Origin: Pachypanchax playfairii
Lineage: Eukaryota; Chordata; Actinopteri; Cyprinodontiformes; Aplocheilidae
DNA length: 64,000 nt
Direction: 5' to 3'
NCBI GenBank assembly: GCA_006937955.1
Contig: SSNP01000348.1
Location: 62,001 to 126,000, forward strand
Position 1 is the stretch's first letter. Each line of letters begins with the position of its first letter. This document shows positions 1 to 14,500 of the stretch, piece after piece. The notes beneath the pieces are model-generated. The model ran no database searches and was not told the origin of the DNA. It worked only from the letters and a program-made list of their open reading frames with translations. A program made the position numbers and the translations under genes.

Positions 1-2514
1 TAAAATCTCTCTGTGATCCTTCTTTCCTTCACATTGTCCCAGCCTGTTGAGAAACTGTTGCTGTCATTGTTGCTGTTGCTCTTGCCGGATGCCAAATCAA
101 TTTCAGCAGCAGCCAGGCCGGCTGTCAGGCTGTCGGCCTGCCAGCACTGACAAAAAGCAGTTGGCTGGCCAGGTTGCGGGGAGCAGACAAATACTGCCGA
201 GGGAGGAAACACTGCGACAGCATTCCAGAAGGACACCAGTGATGCAATGACTGCAGCACGCATTACACAGGATGTTCATTGACAAAGAAGCAGCTTTTTA
301 GGCAAGTTCAATATGGTCAACAAGATGAAAAAAAAAGATGAAAGATGTTAGTTGTGTTTTTTTCCACAATGATTAATATTCAATATTCACTTTTTCCCTT
401 CCTTTTCCAAACAAATGGAACCATCACGTACATCTTTCAGGGTTTGATTAGGAAAACTCAATACAGCAACTGTTATGTTTTGATTAGGTCACACTGAGTT
501 TTGGAGTTGTAGCTATTGAACCTGACTTTGAGAAATTATTGTATATTGATCTACATGCTCAGATTAGCCTCTTGTTTAGAGCCTCTATAGACCCTGTTAT
601 GTGCAGCCTTTTATCATTTTAATATGGATGGAAATTATTAAAAAGTTATTCCAAAGTTTACTGCAAAAATGGCAACAATTTTGAGAATATTGTCTAACAA
701 ACTATTCAGAGCTGGCTTATAAATAGAAGCCTAAATGTTAAAATGAGTGAGGTGCAACCCATAAACAGCTGCTGAGTAAATAACACATACAAAATGGTAA
801 AGAAAACCTCTGATCTTGTTCTGCACCCTACATTTCTAGCAGTTAGCACTTGTGTGACCACAGGTTTCCCATAACTATATACATTTACATAATTCAAAAT
901 TTAAGGAAATTTTAGATTTTCAGGTCTTTGTAATAAAAAATAGAAATTAATATAATAATTTGTGAAAAAAGGTAAGTAGTAGTTTGAACCAGTCAACTCT
1001 TTACCATAAATGTTACAACACTGATTATTCAGTAACAAAATAACCTGCACCCAGCTTTGAGTTTAACCTTCATTAGAACTCCTCTAAGAATAAATAAAAT
1101 GACTTTAATTAGGAAATCGGGGTCGAAAGAAAACCTATGCAAAAAAAAAAAAAAACGTCCTCAAAATGACCATTTGATGTTCAAATCTAGATCCAACATC
1201 TGATCTAAATAAATGACATAATCCAAAATGCAAGCAGGATCAAAAATGCATTTGTGCAATGACAAAAACTAATAAACTCTGATTCAAAAAAGGATCTAAT
1301 CAACACTAGAACGCACCAAAGACATACAGCTGGGGTATTTTTTTCCCCAGCATCATAGAAGTGACATTCATTTGCTCTTATACTGAATGTTAAAATGTTC
1401 CATTTTTCTGCCTGACAGGTTTCATGTTATGGCTCGTTTTTGTTCATCCATTCTCTCCAAACTCACATTTCTATTAAGCAGTTTAAAGTCCTCTTGTTTT
1501 TTTACAGCCAGCAGAGCATGTTCAATACAAAGTTAAAGGTAGGTCACATACTCTTCTGCAGGTGAATGAGTATATGAGAAAGTGGTGGTGGCGAGGCGAG
1601 GGCAATTTTGTCCTTGGTTTGTTAGTGTCGTGTGAACGATCTCGTTAAAGTCTGTTACAAGCAATATTTAGAGTCAAGGTGGAGATTGAGACAAGTTATT
1701 ATCCACGCAGCCTATTTGTACAAGGGCACAACAGCAAACAGGGAAATTATGATGATGACAAATAGTGGCGGACCAGCATGCATCTCTGATGAGGAGAGTG
1801 GACTTGAGGAAAAGAGTTGATACATAAAAGCTTTGATTTAGACAGTGACATAGAACCAATCAGAAAGTGTACAGCAAATATTAGAGAATTAAAATACAGA
1901 TTGGAGCAGAAGAGACAATGAACAGGAGGAAGAGTGAAGCTGGTATAGTATATAAGTGTTATTAAAATGTTATTATGAAATTACTTGAGAGAACGATATA
2001 GACACATATAATGATCCAAAGAAAAGGAAATTATTTGGTTGAATGATAAGACAAGGACTGGTCAAGACTGAAGAGAAGATCTAGTTAAAAGATGGTCACA
2101 AGAAAAATGAGAAAATGAAAATACAATTAGGGAAAAAAGAAAAAAAAACAAAAGCAGGATGAAATCAAAAGTAATCAATAAAGATGAAAGGGCAGGAATT
2201 GAGAGTAGAAAGCAAATTAAGGCAACATGAAAAATATGCCATTGGATAGAAGGTAATGAAAAACAAAGATAACTAAAATTTAAAAGACAAAAAGCAGCAA
2301 GAATGTTGGAAGTTACACTTCATGTGAGGCACAAAAAAGGTAAATATTAATGTTTATGAACCACCTTCAACAATATAGGAAAAAGCAAAAGAAGTGAAAA
2401 AAGCAGATACACGTGTTTACAAAAAATGTGGTTAGATAAAAAAAAAATAGATTTACAACTTGAGATTGTTCTTGAATATTTTATGATGGATATGGAGGTG
2501 CCTATAGCTCTTAC
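1..2514. other. grik5 intron after exon 6 (incomplete), no exon seen
   Basis: The stretch holds a GC-richer patch at about 70-260 and otherwise AT-rich DNA. From about 1880 to 2350 the plus strand is strongly A/G-rich, with few C. From 1630 to 1820 a 62-codon open frame ending ISDEESGLEEKS looks vaguely protein-like and may be a relic of a mobile element, but no family could be named. The expected grik5 exon 7 was searched for on the minus strand without success. Confidence 0.6.
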
Positions 2515-2568
2515 CATAGTGGTGAGGATGTACTTATAGAAGGCTGACATCATCCCCAGCTCGTTTGC
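2515..2568 (-). CDS. grik5: grik5 coding exon 6 (54 nt): last exon visible in the window
   Basis: Eighteen codons, residues 240-257, reading ANELGMMSAFYKYILTTM. The acceptor is gtgacctccag above 2568 and the donor GTAAGA below 2515, both in phase 0. A small 54-nt exon here is typical of kainate-receptor genes (family knowledge). The expected continuation (DFPxLHLDG-like) is not recognisable in any frame between 1 and 2514, so the next exon is taken to be off the left edge. Confidence 0.93.
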
Positions 2569-5500
2569 CTGGAGGTCACAAGGGGAAAGAAAGAAAAAAA
2601 ATAAGAGAAAAGATGCCCAAATACTCACATTTACAAACATCATCTCCCATTAAATTCAAAGAACAACTCATTCAACATTTTTTTACATTCATGATCTGAT
2701 AGAAGAGTTCTTCCTGTACAAATATTTGCTTTATTGTGATTGAAAAATGTAGTTTCACGCTCAAACCCTGGAGACTGTTTTCATTATTAATCCATTAACC
2801 TTTCACACGCTGCACATCTATGTTTCCTTCAGTCTACCTGTAGAAACCAGACCTCACAATGAAAGTCATTACATATTCTGTGCAATGTTGTTATATTTTA
2901 AATGGTTTCGGATCCAGAAAATACATTCTGTTAAAACCTGGTAGATTCGGTTTTTAATGTTGTGAACTCTATTTGCCAGTCAACAGGAAACCAGGTTGTT
3001 TGTATAAACAGGAAAAAATATATAATAAAACCAAATGAAATGCAACATAAACAGATATTGCAGACAGTTGATCAGGCTCCCTGCAGAGAAGTTACCAATC
3101 ACAAATATAATCTAAAGGATGCAAATCAGACTGTAGTCATACTTCACTGTCATTTCACCTTTGAAATGAAATTAAAACCCTTTTCCCCCCTTTGATGTTG
3201 GCATTTACACCTTTTATGATCACTGCCTGTTCGACAATTTTGTGTCCACACATGATGGCATATCTTTTATGAGACACAGATTAATCTGCATGTATATGAG
3301 TGAATATCCTCACCTTCCTGAGAATGTGGTAAGAGATTGAGGCATTGGCGTCAATGATGATGGTAGCCACTTTATCATCACGGATCTCCTTTAGCAAGGG
3401 AGTGGGATCCAGACTGTCGTCCAACATCCGCACTGACAATGTCTCCCTGGAGATGAGGAAGTGGCGGACAAGCTCCTCCAATCGGAGCAGGCCTAAAGGG
3501 ATAGAAGGTTAGTGTGAGTAACAAAATAACTTGACCACCAAAGTAAAAATAGCAGCTAATCTCAGGTATGGCTGAGAACAAAACTGACTCAGGTTTGTTT
3601 CACCATCCAGCTGTGCAGCAGTTAAAAAAAAAAAAAATCAACAAACGTGGTTGAGTCAGATACTGCAGAGCTGAAAAAAAGAAATTCTTCCCATCTGAGT
3701 AATATGCTTGTTTGCTTATAAATTATTACTTTGATTGAAAAAGCAAAAAAAAAAAAAAAAAACATTCACAGATTGATGAGACTCTGAGTCATTACAGTGA
3801 CAAATAACTGTTGCAGCTTCAGTCTTAAAGGAGGCAATAAGCAGGCTGGGATAAAGGTGATTATACTGAAAGGCCATTAATTTGTTTCCTCAGAGAATGC
3901 ATTCTGTCCCATGTGACCAAACAGATGTGAATGGATTTACTTATTGGAGACTTTTGCATTAAAATAATACAAGTAATGGAATGCTTTATTTATTTCAATT
4001 CAGTACTTATTCCCAAATGAAAAAACACACACAGGAAGTGCAAATAAAACCGAACACAGCTCCTGCACATCTTTCATAAAGTAAAAAATGTAATAGATTG
4101 CCATCATTTGGTTTTTTTTGTTTATTTATAAACACTTGAGCAATTTGTTCTGCTGAGGTGAAAACTAGTGAGCGGATTTTTCCCAATTTTTCATTATTTA
4201 TTATATAAGTTTGCTGAAACATTCTATTGTATTGAAACAGCAAACATGTTTTCAATTTGAAGAATTATTTGTCCTACTGCTTAACTTTTCTGTGTTTTCA
4301 GATCATGGGAAACTCAACAAACCTCTAAAAATTTTAAGTCACTCCTACATTGAGAAAAATATATAACAGCAAGTAGATAAGATATCACTACCAAACTCAT
4401 TACAGACATTGGACACCACACTTTCATTGTGAAACATACAACAGCACACTCAAAAGTTCACTGGCAGAAGGAGTGCAGAGATCACAAGCTGTGCTAATGA
4501 TGTGAAATACTATTGACTTTTTATTTCCCAGAAGGCAAAAGGTTAAGCACCGTGAGCAGAGCTGGATGGATGGAAGTTAACTTAAATGTGCCTGATGTGA
4601 TTTTAGCAGGAGAAACAAATAAGCTAATGAGTAAACATCAAAACATGGATTATCTGTTGCATCCAATGTTAATATTTCCCTTTGCTACAGGCTACCTGTG
4701 CTGCTGAAATACAGATGGGCCTGAAGATGTTGTGACACGAGACGATTTACGCAGGATTTAACTGTTCAAAGCAGCTCACTCACACTCAAATCAGCATTTT
4801 AATACTTACAGTATATGATATATATATATATACATCATATATATATATATGATTTTAGAGTCTATCCAGAAAGCTTGAAAAATAGTCTGAGTCTATTCTC
4901 TTTTCCAAAGTAACACTGCACACAAAGAATTAAATAATTAAACATATATACACTATTTTGAATCTTACACAGATTCAGTCAACTCTTATTTATAGGTTTT
5001 AGACACTTCCTCCCATTCCTTTTTCTTTGGTTGTTTTCTTGCCTCTTCCCCTTTAAGGTAACTGGTCCGGTTCTGTTTCCTTATCCTTGAGTCTCTTGCA
5101 GTGGCTGCCGTCTCACATCTTTTCTCTAACAGCTCATAAACACATCAACAAGGCAATTTCCAGAACTCAATGCCAGACTGTTAAAGACACAATGATGAAA
5201 GTCCTGGCCAGTGATCTCCATGTTGTTTAAATAGTTCTACAAGATCAGAAATTAACCTACCTGTGTCCTTTGGAGATTCCCTGGTGCCATCAGATACAAA
5301 TCTTCCCTTACCTCTGACACCCTCTGTGAAGAAAACCTGTGTGTTGCTCTTCTGCTGGAAAACAAACAATTCTCCTTTGGAAAAAAAATCACTTCCTCTA
5401 ACACTCTGCACCATACTCACCACCCTCAACTTACTTGCATTCCTTCATCCCCTCCTTATTCCTCTGGACAACTCATTCCATCCTCAACCTCCTCCATTTC

Positions 5501-8500
5501 CTACAACAGACAATTTATACATCATCTAATCCCAAACTCATCTGTATTCCTTTCTAATTTAAAATTTTTACCTCTGCTGAAGTTTTCTCCTCATCATTCT
5601 CAGTAAACCTTCTACAGTCTCTGGTTCAGCTAATCTAAGTCCTTCCTTGGTTCAGACATCATGACAAATAGTCATTCATCATATGTATTGTAAGGAGTAC
5701 TGAAGGTGTAACAAAAACAAACTGTGTGGCAGCTCATGGAACATAGCTGGCTCATTTAGTGACTGACAGTTTGAACATGATGCCTGACTTAAGCACATTC
5801 TTTTTGTGTGTGGCAAAACAGCTGGCGGCTTAAATTGGCAATCAATCATGAAAACATCAAGAATTTTTGCTTCATTACAGCATATGGAGACCATCATCAT
5901 TAGACTCTCAATTCAGATGAAGAAACGTTCTGCAAATAAGTCACAAAAATATCAATTAATTTAGATTTTTTTTCTTCTATATTCAAATCCATTCACAGTG
6001 CTGCTGATTTATGTAAGTAAATGGATAAAAAAATCCAGCAAAATAAAAAAAAAACATACTTAATAGTATAATTGATACTTTCTGGACATTATTTTGAGAA
6101 GACTGTTATGCTTCTGCTGCCTAGTTTTGGCATTCAGCATGAGGTGATTCAAGGTTTCTTCTATTTGCATCAGTAACAGTGGGCGTGTTTCCACCAGCCA
6201 TCACTATAAAACATTCATCATGATTCAGCTGACTGACTGCATCATTCATAAAAGCTATACAAGCTTTGTAAACTCTGCTGTTTATGGACACTGGCTGCAG
6301 CTACAGACAAGCACAGAAAACAATAAGCTCAGAAAGTCTGAAAAACTGGAATAGAATGAAATAAAAATAATAGAGGGAGTTAGAGAAGACAAAATGAAAT
6401 GATGGGAGATAAAGAAAAGGAGTAGAAAGATAAGAAAACTGAAAGAAGGAATAAAGAGCATGAGGTAAGGAAATAAAAAAAAATAGAAACTAAAACAAAT
6501 AGAAACGTACAAGATGTGAACATTTAAACAATAAAATAAAGAAACAATCACTCAAATTAGTCTCTACACTCTGTTGTAATGAGCTTTTTTGAGTCACACC
6601 TATGGGAAAACAAGAACATACTCTACTTGTAGCCCCCAGCATTTTATCAAAACCCCTCTTGGATCATATTGCCATCATTCATTTATCTTTTTTCTCCTGT
6701 TTAATCTGATTAGATTAACAAGGTTTTGCCTCAGTATCTTCATGCATTAAGACAGAAATAGGAAGCTGCAAAAACCTGAGCCAGTTTGAGCAGGTCAGAG
6801 TATCACAGCATGTCAGAAATGATAGGTTCCTGTTTAGCACCTGCTGGAAGAAGGATACATCTTTAAGTCCACAGCATGTTTGAAGAGGTGCTGGAAAAAA
6901 ATGGCAACTCCAATTTGAAACTTCAAGAACTTAAAGAATCGGCTGCTAACATCTTGATGCCAGATACCACCGAGCACCACCGAGGATCAGTCCAAGCCTC
7001 AGCAGGTTGAAGCAGTTTTGTTGGAATCCTTGAGTTCACATTAAATTTATCATCTGGCCACATCAGTCAACACTGCCGAGTTAGAAATAACTGCTTGCTT
7101 TGAAAACCCGAACTGATTGTACAGCACATTCTCCTACTCAGCACATTGTCAAGTATCTCATTCCAGCAGAGCCGCAATAAGCAAACAGAAAAATGCAGAG
7201 AGAGGCATAAATAGCCAACCAGAAACTTAAATTTAACTTCAAAAGATAGCAAAAGGCCAAAGTGGCTTTAAAAAGCTATTGTTTTCAAACTTCACATACA
7301 AAAAGCAAAAAAGGACATGTGAAGCACAATGGAAATATTTACATATGGCTTCACAGATATAGACTCACACTCTGCTTTAGCACAGATGAGGCTGGCTGTT
7401 GGGTAGCCAAATGAGCGCAGGATAGATCCAATTGCCAAGCTGAGATCCTCATTACTTGGATAGAGTGTCACAGAGGCGAAACGAAGGTATGGCAACTTTG
7501 GAGTTTCTTCAGGGCCGATCTTCACATGAGGGATCTGTGGGAACAAAGAAGGGAAGAGAATGAGTTAAGAACAAATAAGGAAGAAAAAAAACTGAAAATG
7601 AGTAAAAATCACTGGGAAAGCAAGAAAAAGTTAAAATAATATCCTACAGATCTGTAAAATAATGAATATGATAAAACCCACTGTAATAGTGGGATTTTGT
7701 TACTCTTGTAATAGAGATTTCATGAAAGACTCTAATTAGCTGTTTTATTAACATAATCAAATTACACATTTTCCAGCAGAACTTTGAACTTGAATTAATG
7801 AATGTATCAATAATTATCTTGCAGTCATTATCCTAACATGAAGAATTTTGAATAAATGATCTTAGTCCAGCAATAAATTATAAACAACTTGTTTCTACAA
7901 TATTACTAAAAACTTACATTTCTGTCTTTAACTTTTAAGAGGCTTTTTCTCTGCACATTTTGACTTAACCTGGAGTTTTAATTAAAGGGTTTCAAGGAAA
8001 GAATGGAACAACAAGAAGGAGCAGCACATGAAAGGAAAGAAAAGAAAAACAACACTAGCAAAAAAACATTAGCAGATTAGCATTAGCATTAGAAATAAGA
8101 AGTATTAAAAAAGTGCAATAAGCTAAAGAGAGATCAGAGCTTTACTAAGAAGCTAATTTTCCCCATTTTGTGATTTACACCTAAAACTAATAGTCCTTCA
8201 ATTATTTGTCCAACATTGTCATATTCTTCAAAGCCTTAGCACATGTAATCAGAAGGAAATAGAGCTGAAAATGGTGCAGTGTTTCCTTCAGGCTCACCAC
8301 AGATTTAATCTCAGCCACAATTTAGTGTTACTCGGTATTAGAATATATACTATTTTATTTTTTACATTATAGCATCAAAAAATTCATAAACCCTATAAAT
8401 TCAAGCTGTCAACAAACAAACAGATGAATCGATCAATAAAATAAACTTACAGTCTGCTTGATACAAGACCACACAAAAATGAAAACTTCAGTCAGAAATG

Positions 8501-11500
8501 ATTATATATTATATCATATAGTGTGCCATTATATGCATGAGATTTTTGTTTGCATCCCCGGTTTATTTTATTGGGATAGAAAAAAAAAACGACTTAAAGA
8601 ATAAACTGCTGAAAATCAAGGAATATGTAGAGACTGTTTCTGCTGTGAGACATTAGTTTGACTTTTAGAAAAGAGCAAAAAAAATGTGCTCTTAAAACAT
8701 ACCTTTGATCTTTTTCCCATAGACACATGATTTTAAAACTTGTAATTTGCAAGTCAAACTCCTCAGAGCAAATGTCCTTTGACTAACACAGGGGTACTGA
8801 AGGTACTAAATGACTTACAAATGAAAAAAAAAAATCCTTTCTGTGATGAATAAAGAATCAAGTGACAGGAAATGTGTCCTGTGATCAGCTGCTTAGTGAT
8901 TTAACCTCACACCTACAGAGGTTTAAATGCTAAACTGTAATTAGCATGGTGGGGCTTTGCTCTGATTTGCAAAGCTTAGTATACATTCAAGCTGAGAATC
9001 CAATAATATGAGACATGTCAGACAGAAGGATCAGGAGATGAGGACGGTTAGAGGTTTAAAGTAAAAGATGATGAAGATGAAACAAAGCAGATTCACTTAG
9101 GCACAAAAATGGAACACAAGTATATCTTTGTAAAGATCTCTCCTGCTGCTTTAACACCTGATGCATGTGCTTTGATTTGTTTACAGTTTCTGTATCAGCA
9201 GGGAAAAAAAAAAACATGATAGCGCATTAATAAATGTGTCATGTAAGTAACATCAAGGACATCTTCCACATGAGCTGCTTTTTTTAACCAGTTCATAATT
9301 TAAAACTTGAATCTCAAACAAAGTGGAGTGATATATCAAACTGGAACGTTCCCCATGCAAGAATTGAACTAACCGATCCTTTTCTATCGTCAATTTGCTT
9401 TTAAAATAATGGCAAATTTTCAAATAAAGATACCTGTAGTTGAATATGCATGGATATTTTTTTTTTAAAAAGGGTTTTTAATTTTGTCTTGATTGCTTAT
9501 ATAACCCTATTCAGAAATGTTTCTCTAAATTCAATTAATTTGCTGAAAAACAGTGTCAAAATTTAGAAATAACCTCATCCCAAAAAGAAAATAATAATAA
9601 TGAGAAAATATCTGAATTGTGGCTGTTTAAAATTCAATATTACTCCTATTTATCCAGGCAAAGTGTTTTGCTTTAGAAAAATCCTATTTTTAGGTCAGCA
9701 AAGAATTTTTCAATTTGAATATTGAAAAAATTTGCCTGGAAACAGTATTTCCATCTAAAGATGAGTAATGAGACTGACTGCTCACATTGTTGTTCCCCAG
9801 ACACTCATAGAGATTTGTATTTATCTGTTGACTTTGTTTGATTCGATCTTCAGATGTGAACTAGTTTATGGCTAAAATATGGTATAAACTGAGTGGAGTG
9901 ATTAAGATTTTACAGAAACAATGAATTGACCTGGTTTTTGCTGTCAATAATAATAACAAAACTGCAAAATTTCACATGATGATTTGACCAGATAATATTG
10001 AGCCAGAAGCTGCTCACCTCTTTTTCCCCACAGATGTGACTGATGGTGGACCCGGAGGCAGGACTGGAGGCGGGGCCAATCACTGCAACCACACCTTTAG
10101 GCAAAATCTGACACACTAAAAGCAAGAAAATGATAGAAATATTAATTTATATTCAACCGTCCAAGTTGGATGTTTTTAAGTATTCCAGTTTGATGATCCT
10201 GTATTTTCTTGCACATTGTCTTTCTTTCTGTGCCGTTTATTATTTGTGAGTATCTGAACGAAAAAAAACAAAAAAAAAAACAAAACAGCTGTCTGTCCTC
10301 TGGGCAGTCTCTTCTCCTGCTGGCTGTTCATAATCAATAAACATCATCAGTAGCCATTCGTTCAGACTGCTGCAAGCTCTGAGGTCAGCATGACCTTGCT
10401 TTTTATTGATGCCCAACACCTTGAAACAGTGATGGTCCATCTACCCTTGTGTCTTTGTGACTACATGCTGATATCACATCCTGTTTTTTCTAGGAAAAAA
10501 CTAATTTATGCTTAAAAAAACTCCACATATACATTTGAATAGTAAAAGTAAGAAAGAATAGATTGCATCTTTGCCTTTCTATGAGCAAACAAATAAATAA
10601 ATCACACACACAAAAAAACTAAAACAAAGTTTGACAAAATGAAAAAAAAAATCTCAATGTAAAGACAATTTTTTCACTTAAAACGTATCATTGAAAGATA
10701 TAATTCTACATTAGAGGTACATGCTCTTTAAGTATAATAAAATTATAGAAAATATTCATTTTAAAAACACAGCAAATATAGTTTTCCATGCAACATTTAC
10801 TACACTCGCAGTCTAAAAAATACTATTGTCAACAATATTGTTAACATTTCTGCTGTAATAAAAGATTGAGATGCTTTTTCATAATTAAACATCAATCTTC
10901 AAAAGCAGAAATAAGTTGCATAATCACAATTTATTCACACATTTTATTATTTTACTTAAGTTAAAAAGGTTTTCCTCAATAAGTTGTGCAAATATAGTGA
11001 AGATTTTTTTACAGGGCACAGAAGAAATATTTGCTACCTGCTGCACTAATGATGTGTCTTCCAAAGATTGATGTTTCATTCCTCTGAAGCTTTACCACAC
11101 AGCACGCTTACAGGAGTTAACCTTCACTGGAAATTGTCATTGAGGGGAGCAGCTTGTGATCGTTAAGGCATGAAAACAAAATGGCTGGTCTTACTGGTAT
11201 CTGTGGTGTCATACTGGGAGTCTTTCTGTAGCTCATAGACGTCTACCTCCACCCTCGCCAGGGAGGATCCCTCCATCTGATTGTTGATGTTCTCCCGTGC
11301 CAGAGCCAGAGCCAGACGCTCACCACGGCCACATAAAGACTGGTCATCCAAGAGGGCCGCTGGAGGAAACAGGAAGAAGAAGAGATATTTAGGGGGTTTT
11401 AATATGTTGGTGTCAGATGGTGAGTTACCCAATAAGAACATATGTGAGCTCAGAGAACTGTGAACTAAGCTGGTGGCAGACCCAATCCCATATAATCAAT

Positions 11501-14500
11501 CCAAGCCTGTTTTTCTGTATACATTTAAATGTTGATATTGGAAGATAATTCTGACCCAGGAAGGTGTAAATTGATAAACAAGATAGTTTAAAAGTACATT
11601 TGAAGGACATAAAATACTGATTTACAAAGAATGTGATCAACAGAAAGGTGATCCAGGACTTGTGTCAGGTCTAAATTGTAAAATGTTGGAGTCACAGGTG
11701 TTAATATTCATTATCTACAGCTAAGGGTGGTATACATTTTAAAATATTATGAACAGTATTTATATTTACAATAATACAGTGATATAATACATTAATATAC
11801 TGTATATAATACAGTAATACAGTCAGTGAGCAACAAAAACTGTGTTCTCTCATATTTTTTTAGTTACACACTTTTATGTCCTCCTATGAATATTTCAAAT
11901 TTCAGTGAAGCATATAAAACTATAAAAACCACTGTAAATTCTGATTGTTTAACAAGTTATTTTAATATCATAGAAAAAAAATGCTATTCGGAATGCAAAA
12001 TCAAAACAGAGTCAAATTATTGAGAAATGACAGAAGTATATAGTTCTGTAGTAACACAAAGCTACACATGTTCAACAGCCACTCTGAAAGCTTCTGGGAT
12101 CCGAAACTTATTTTAACAAGATGGAAAAATGAACTGCATTAAACATTTGTGCGAAATGACTCAATCTCCTACTTCCTCTTGACGTCAACTTACTGCAGCT
12201 GCAATAATTCATATAAATTTGCAGCTTAGAGTGGAAAGGTGTGATCAGATTGGTGACTATGCCAAAGCAAGCGACCCTCTGCAGAGAAAAAAATCACCTG
12301 CAGCTTTTGAGGAAAAGAAGCCTCACATGAAGCAGGATGACAAAACCAAAAATAGAGATGATACTCATTCCTGGATCTAAACAAAATGCAGATGGAAGAA
12401 AGGAAGACTGAAGCTGTAGCATGTAAAACCTTCCCATCACACTCTCCCTTTTCTCCTACTATAAACATAAAAAAAGAAGTACCCGCTGGCTGTGTACAGT
12501 AACACCTGCCATGTTTATTTTAGTTGCACTCTCCCCGCTGACTTGTCTGCTTTGCATACTGAACCTGCAAGCGTGAATTTGAAGAGTGGGCAGATGGAAA
12601 GGATGTGAATGCTCACAGACAGCAGATGGAAATGTAAAAAAAAGTGGGATCATTACATGGAAAGTGTTTCCTGAGTGCAAAGGAAGATCACATTTTAATT
12701 CACGCAGGTAACTATTGTTTGCATTAGAATAGCAAATCAGATTAGCACCGATCTCCTTCCTTCTTAGAACATGAGGACTAGAAAAACAAATCAATGTACA
12801 TACATGACCTAAGCCAAGACATTTATGCTCTTTACAACGTAATTCGGCAGTTGTGAAACCAGGCACCACTCATATATGTATATGTATAAATTGGGAATAT
12901 GCTGTTGGGACTTAATAATAATAAGCAGAAAGTCTGCTTCTCCTACTACTGGGGTTTGTTCTGGATTAGATTTTTGTTTCTTGAATAATTTACGACTGTT
13001 GGAGTAAAGCAGGAGGTAATTTATCTTATCTTTCCTCAAAAAGACTGTTGTGGGTTTTTGCAGTTTAGGGTAATACAAAGAGAGCCAGATGGTTCATGTT
13101 CATGTTCCCAGTAAAATACCTCAAAAACAGACAACAATTGGCTTGATATAGCAAGTCCCTTAAAAAAACAAAACAGAAACATATTTTTTTACATCGATGG
13201 GACCCAGATCATTGAGGACATCCCCATATCATTCATTCATTTTCCATTGCTTGTGTAGAGTTGCAGTGGGGTATATACCGATGATACTGGGTGAGAAGTG
13301 AGCTTGGAGATTTAAACCAGTGGCAGTGGTCTTTCTGTGACACACAGAACAAGTCATGCCTGACAAGAAATGAACCCAGTTCATAGCAAGTCCCATTTTA
13401 CAATTTGTCCTAATTTCATGTTCATTTAAAGTTGAGGTGGTGTAAAGATGCTGAGCAAACGTTTGTCCATGAGGGACGACTCGGAAAACTCTCTCCATCT
13501 CACACACCTTGCAAACAATAATTCTTACCTATATTTACATTTTGTTCTCGGAGATGATTTAGAGGACATTTGTTGGCACCCAAGTGAGCAGAGAATTAAA
13601 AATGCTTTCTCTGTGAGAGATACTGAGGAAGGAGAATAAAGGGGAGGATACAACTGAGACAGTAGAGAACAAGTTAGATTTGGGAGCTTCATCACTGTTT
13701 AGACGCTATCTCTGTTAACACAACGTTTGAGGTCACTGTGACCAGTTATACACACAAAACCTTGAACATGGTGTTTAAACTGTAATGTTTTAGATTGTTG
13801 GGACTTTGGAAAACTTTTTTGTAAAATTTCATCATGTGATTAACAAACATGGAGATCTTCTTACAGTAATGCTGCTAACTAAAGACCATGACAACAGATA
13901 AAACACCTCAAACCATGATATGTTACGGTTCTAGACTTTGTTTAGCAGAACAAACTGCAAAAGAATGGTTAGGATGGAGGATGTCGTGAAGGTTTTGCTC
14001 CAAAAAAGGTCACTGACAAGCATGGAAATATCTCTTCCAGTCATGATAATCTATTGCGCTGGTCATGTTTGTCGAACATAGCAACAGTAACTAAGGGGGC
14101 AGGGCTCGGCGAAAGATCAATAATGGGTAAAATAGTTCAATAAATTTTAAGTTTATCCGATATGGACTTTATTCTAAATGTATGTTCACAATTTTTTGTG
14201 ATATTTTCAAATGACATTTGCTGGAATTATTGCTGCAAGTTTAAAATGCTTTTTTTTTTTTAAATTTCTTAATATTTTTGAGTAAATAAATGAAAAAAAC
14301 AACAACAACAAGGCAACATTGGCATTAAAAACCTAACATTCTTGCGATTGCTATTAAATGTATGTTTCCAATCTGTTTTTTTTTAAGCCCTTTCTTACCA
14401 TATCTGTTGATTGAAGCAAGCTTCACTTTTCATCTTGTAAACAAAACATCTGTGCTCCTATCTTGTTCCCCTGTGGTACAGAAGTGTCACAATGTATTTA

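Larger units (their letters stand above)
3493..7368. other. grik5 intron between coding exons 4 and 5
   Basis: A 3.9-kb AT-rich intron. It contains an AT palindrome (4810-4852), an exon-like 63-bp segment on the minus strand (5261-5323) and pyrimidine-rich plus-strand DNA at 5400-5520. No repeat family was recognised. Confidence 0.8.

Noticed and set aside
5181..5429. 82-codon minus-strand frame in the grik5 intron as an extra protein segment
   Set aside because: It has no family resemblance, and in the grik5 phase the segment bounded by splice sites creates an immediate stop. Only the cassette-exon idea is kept.
12459..12869. 136-codon minus-strand open frame in grik5 intron 1
   Set aside because: No domain or repeat signature and no splice sites in usable phase. 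The length is possible by chance in 64 kb.
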